A stretch of 42,611 bases of DNA from Alistipes sp. (GTDB lineage Bacteria > Bacteroidota > Bacteroidia > Bacteroidales > Rikenellaceae), in NCBI GenBank assembly GCA_029068505.1, contig JAIECN010000024.1:31961-74571 (forward strand). The letters run 5' to 3'. Shown here in pieces: positions 39,138 through 42,611 of this stretch. Made by a program: the position numbers and the translations under genes. Every line of letters starts with the position of its first letter. Position 1 is the first letter of the stretch. The notes beneath the pieces were generated by a model that worked only from the letters and a program-made list of their open reading frames with translations, made no database searches and had not been told where the DNA came from.

Positions 39138-39190
39138 TTTTGCGGGAAATCTTCCTTGCGCCTTACGGACGAAGCGTATTTCCCGCAAAA
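39138..39190. repeat. 13-bp perfect inverted repeat with nested stem
   Basis: TTTTGCGGGAAAT ... ATTTCCCGCAAAA with internal CTTC/GAAG. Confidence 0.8.
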
Positions 39191-39283
39191 ATCTTGTCGT
39201 GAGCTAACCCCGAACCTTTCAAGCTACTGAAACAGATTCCATCCATACCGGCTCCGCTACGGCATAAAAAAAAGTCAAAGGTT

Positions 39284-39535
39284 ATGAGAAGCATAGAGAA
39301 AAATAAACGGAAACAGAAATCCTCCAACCTTCCACTTGGCATAGGGTCGAGTTGGACGACGTGGGTGCAGGTCGGCGCGGTGGCGTTAGGCTTCTACACG
39401 TGGGGCGAGGGCTTCCTTTGGGTCGTTTTAGGCTTCGTATTCTGTCGTAATATCCTGCTGGGTATTCTTCGGGGGCTTGTTTCTCTCGTGGCTCTCATCG
39501 GCTTTTTCCACTTCCTTTTTACTCGCATCTTCTAA
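39284..39535 (+). CDS. Small membrane protein of mobile element, unknown function
   Basis: 83 aa with hydrophobic segments (GAVALGFYTWGEGFLWVVLGFVFC, LVSLVALIGFFHFLF). Confidence 0.6.
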   Translation: MRSIEKNKRKQKSSNLPLGIGSSWTTWVQVGAVALGFYTWGEGFLWVVLGFVFCRNILLGILRGLVSLVALIGFFHFLFTRIF

Positions 39536-39546
39536 TACTTACAGAC

Positions 39547-40551
39547 ATGGCAAAGTACATTTCATTATTCGGCGGCACGACGACGGACACGACCGTGCAG
39601 GTAGTCAAAGAGAACCAAATCGTCATCGGTTACGGGCCTTACATGGCGATGAACCGATATGTAGTCTACAAAGTGGAACACACCGACGACGGCTACATGT
39701 ATCATCTGCTGAACCTCGACACGAAAAAGACAGACCGCACGGACATTCTGCAACCTCTTTCCCGCAAGCACGGTATCGGCCGATACTACGACGACGTGAA
39801 CCCTCAGTTTATGGACGCTTTCGAGGTGGCATTACTCGTAGAGGAGGCGGAGAAGCAAGCTGCCGAAGAAGCACGGCAGGCCGAGCAGGAGCGGCAGCGT
39901 GTGGAGTGCGTCAAGGCTGTCGGGCGCGAACGCTTCGCCGCACTCCTGCCCCCGACGGCAAAGGCCGTCATCGTCGCGGAACTCCGTCAGGACGAGAGCG
40001 ACCACATGACGGATTACTTCGCCTATCGTACCGTCCGCACCGTCATCTTGGGTTTCTCCTCGCATACGCGGGACTTGTTTTCCGAAATGCGGAAATGCGC
40101 CGCCAACTTCCCCGAAACGGCCTATCTGGCCGAGCCGTGCGAGGAGTACGAACACCGCGAGAAATACTCGATGGGCGCGGGCTACTACCTCGGGCAAAGC
40201 AAATACTACGGTTGGATTATCCACAAGTCGCCGATATACAACCGCGAACGGGCAATCGAGGATTTCGCCTACATCGCAGGCGACGAAGCCAATATCCGCC
40301 TGTCGAACGCGACTGCGGAGCGGTCGGATAAGCGTCCCGAAACGGTCGTGCAGGGTGATTTTATCCTCGTGGACTACTCCGACAAAGCGATTGCCGTATT
40401 CGGCGATACGAAGCCTATCAAGACGGAGTTATCCGCCCTCGGCGGACGCTTCAACAGCCGACTGACCCACGAGGGGCAGAAGACGGCGGGCTGGATATTC
40501 CAAAAGAGCAAAGAGGAACAAGTGCGCCGACTTATCGGCATGAACGAATAG
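39547..40551 (+). CDS. Mobile-element protein of unknown function with C-terminal GGRFN-x-GWIF-type motif
   Basis: 334 aa; C-terminus DYSDKAIAVFGDTKPIKTELSALGGRFNSRLTHEGQKTAGWIFQKSKEEQVRRLI. Confidence 0.7.
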   Translation: MAKYISLFGGTTTDTTVQVVKENQIVIGYGPYMAMNRYVVYKVEHTDDGYMYHLLNLDTKKTDRTDILQPLSRKHGIGRYYDDVNPQFMDAFEVALLVEEAEKQAAEEARQAEQERQRVECVKAVGRERFAALLPPTAKAVIVAELRQDESDHMTDYFAYRTVRTVILGFSSHTRDLFSEMRKCAANFPETAYLAEPCEEYEHREKYSMGAGYYLGQSKYYGWIIHKSPIYNRERAIEDFAYIAGDEANIRLSNATAERSDKRPETVVQGDFILVDYSDKAIAVFGDTKPIKTELSALGGRFNSRLTHEGQKTAGWIFQKSKEEQVRRLIGMNE

Positions 40552-40596
40552 ATGTTGAACAAGGGGCGGGAAACCGCCCCGCAAAAGAGACAATAT

Positions 40597-41019
40597 ATGG
40601 CACGAGAGAATAAAGCAACGGACTACTTCAAGCAGACTATCCGCACCTATTTGGAGCGTCGGGCGGAGACGGACGAACTTTTCGCCGAGCGTTACGCCGA
40701 CCCGCAGAAGAACATCGACGACTGCACGACCTACATTCTGAACCAAGTGCAGGCGAGCGGCTGCCATGGCTTCGCGGACGAGGAAATCTACGCTATGGCA
40801 CTCCACTACTACGACGAACCCGACATCGAGGTCGGCAAGTCCATCGACTGCCGCGTGGTAGTCAATCACACCATCGAACTGACCGAGGAGGAGAAACAGC
40901 AGGCACGCCGCGATGCCATGAAGCGCGCCGAGCAGGAAGCCTATGCAAAACTTACCCAGCGCAAGCCCGCCGCCAAGAAGCAGACCGACGCAGACAAGCA
41001 GATGAACCTATTATTCTAA
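40597..41019 (+). CDS. PcfK-like protein
   Basis: TDYFKQTIRTYLERRAETDELFAERYADPQKNIDDCTTYILNQVQASGCHGFADEEIYAMALHYYDE; adjacent to PcfJ-like. Confidence 0.82.
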   Translation: MARENKATDYFKQTIRTYLERRAETDELFAERYADPQKNIDDCTTYILNQVQASGCHGFADEEIYAMALHYYDEPDIEVGKSIDCRVVVNHTIELTEEEKQQARRDAMKRAEQEAYAKLTQRKPAAKKQTDADKQMNLLF

Positions 41020-41036
41020 TTCAAAAGCAGAACACC

Positions 41037-42326
41037 ATGAAACCGAAGACACAGATACAAATCGAGGTCGCACGATTGAGCCGTCGTTTGCCCCATATTA
41101 CCGAAGCGCAGAAAAACCATGCGTTCCGCCATTGCTTCGACCACATCGGCCGCAGGTCGGCAAAGGGTGTCATCTCCTGCACGGAGTGCGGCCACTCGTG
41201 GCAGGGCGACGGAGCATTGGCCGACATCCTTTGCGAATGCACCTGCCCCCACTGCGGCACGGAGTTGAAGCTGTTGCAGACCCGCAGACGGGTATTCCGC
41301 ACCATATCTTATTACTCCGTCATTACGACCTGCAAGCAGTATCAAGTCATTCGGTTCTATTATGTCAAGGCGACCCACAAGGTCGGGCAGTCTGCCGACT
41401 ATTCGATTAGCGAGGTCGTGCAACGGTGGATTGCTCCCGACGGCAAGGTCGTAACCGTCGCCCGTCCGCGCGCCATGTCGTTTTGCTATTACGATTTGTG
41501 GTATCTCTACGGAGATATGGAGGTGCGCGGTAAAAACAACGTCAAAGCCTACGATATAATCCCGTGCGCCACCTATCCGCACCAGCGTACTATCCCCGAA
41601 CTGCGCCGCAACGGATTTACGGGCGAGTACCACAATATCCTGCCGTTCGACCTCTTTACGACCGTCCTTCGCTCGCCGCAGGCCGAAACGCTCTTGAAGG
41701 CGGGACAGATTGCACTATTGTCTTATTATGCGAACCGCCAATCGTGGAATATCGCGAACTATTGGTCGGCAATCAAAATCTGCCTGCGCAACGGTTACAT
41801 CGTATCGGACGCTTCCGTGTGGCGCGACTACATCGACCTGCTCCGTCATTTCGGCAAGGACACCAACAACGCGAAGTATGTTTGCCCCGCTGACCTGCAA
41901 ACAGCCCATGACCGCCTTGTCGAAAGGAAGCGAGCACGGCAGGAGCGCGTGCAGCTGCTGGACCGCAAACGCCGCGCCGCCGAGGAGGAACAGCATTATC
42001 GCGACCTCAAATCCCGTTTTTTCGGGCTGGTCTTTGTCGATGGCGACCTCTCCGTGCGCGTATTGGAGAGCGTGCAGGAGTTCGTCGAGGAGGGCGACGC
42101 CATGCACCACTGCGTGTTTACCAATGCCTACTACGAAAAACCGAACTCGCTTATCTTCTCGGCGACCGTCTGCGGCAGGCGTGTCGAGACGGTCGAGGTG
42201 GCATTGGATACCCTCAAAGTCGTGCAAAGCCGCGGCGTGCACAACTCGCAGACTGAGCACCACGACAGCATCGTGAACCTCGTAAGACGCAACATGCCGC
42301 AAATCGAGCAGCGAATGACCGCATAA
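41037..42326 (+). CDS. PcfJ-like protein
   Basis: Zinc-ribbon-like CTECGHSW...CECTCPHCGTEL and C-terminal VQEFVEEGDAMHHCVFTNAYYEKPNSLIFSATVCGRRVETVEVAL. Confidence 0.85.
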   Translation: MKPKTQIQIEVARLSRRLPHITEAQKNHAFRHCFDHIGRRSAKGVISCTECGHSWQGDGALADILCECTCPHCGTELKLLQTRRRVFRTISYYSVITTCKQYQVIRFYYVKATHKVGQSADYSISEVVQRWIAPDGKVVTVARPRAMSFCYYDLWYLYGDMEVRGKNNVKAYDIIPCATYPHQRTIPELRRNGFTGEYHNILPFDLFTTVLRSPQAETLLKAGQIALLSYYANRQSWNIANYWSAIKICLRNGYIVSDASVWRDYIDLLRHFGKDTNNAKYVCPADLQTAHDRLVERKRARQERVQLLDRKRRAAEEEQHYRDLKSRFFGLVFVDGDLSVRVLESVQEFVEEGDAMHHCVFTNAYYEKPNSLIFSATVCGRRVETVEVALDTLKVVQSRGVHNSQTEHHDSIVNLVRRNMPQIEQRMTA

Positions 42327-42350
42327 CAAACCGCATAAAATACCCTAACT

Positions 42351-42608
42351 ATGAACGTAACGATTGAATCTTTCTTCTGTCCCTATTGCGACGAGGTGGC
42401 GGAAATTTTCCTCCGACTGATAGACACGATACTTCTCGCCGGCAGCGAAACCGAACTGCGGCAGGGCATCGAGAATCTGAAAAACCGAGTTCCGCTCGAC
42501 GACTATTTCGTGTACGGATTCGGTGCACACCACTTTTGGGTGCACCAGCGCAAGGCCAGCGACCCGACGCAGCAGTTCAGACACAGACTATTGAAAACTG
42601 AATTTTAA
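42351..42608 (+). CDS. Small hypothetical protein of mobile element
   Basis: 85 aa complete ORF following the PcfJ-like gene on the same strand. Confidence 0.55.
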   Translation: MNVTIESFFCPYCDEVAEIFLRLIDTILLAGSETELRQGIENLKNRVPLDDYFVYGFGAHHFWVHQRKASDPTQQFRHRLLKTEF

Positions 42609-42611
42609 CCC

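Larger units (their letters stand above)
35159..42611. mobile_element. Left portion of an integrative conjugative/mobilizable-type element (right end outside the window)
   Basis: Tandem recombinases, excisionase-like HTHs, PcfK/PcfJ-like proteins; composition less GC-rich than the flanking chromosome by eye. Exact left boundary undetermined (between ~34.8 and 35.16 kb). Confidence 0.8.

Overview
This window is about 42.6 kb of high-GC Bacteroidota DNA. It is probably Alistipes/Rikenellaceae-like, judging from protein families, GC content and TAnnTTTG promoter boxes; this taxonomy is inference. Positions ~1-34.75 kb are ordinary chromosome: rnr (5'-truncated at a low-complexity end), DUF2723 membrane protein, cysS, MATE, cytidylate kinase-like, prfB, a xylose locus (Nudix regulator, xylB, xylA, xylE), a TPP-riboswitch locus (TonB receptor + PnuC/PnuT), YjbR, a lipoprotein, a minus-strand MFS/OMP/phoH/pepD/DagK cluster, a Kef-type antiporter, der, gltX-galM, a SIMPL protein and ychF. 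From ~35 kb to the end lies the left part of an integrative/conjugative-type element: tandem tyrosine recombinases, a RhuM-like HTH fragment, two small excisionase-like HTH proteins, and a PcfK/PcfJ module. No relaxase or right end is in the window. The most interesting unexplained structure is non-coding: (i) a 378-bp gap upstream of the xylose regulator with five CAYCCACG repeats at 10-11 bp spacing, a tandem duplication and a duplicated putative operator; (ii) a 10-bp perfect inverted repeat flanking the promoter and start codon of the first recombinase; (iii) a 470-bp gap in the mobile element with helically phased TGGC repeats, a TATATA-loop hairpin and a 13-bp perfect inverted repeat, which is a candidate processing or regulatory locus; (iv) a sigma-54-like promoter before a lipoprotein gene; and (v) apparent leaderless promoters. 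No CRISPR array, rRNA or tRNA was seen.
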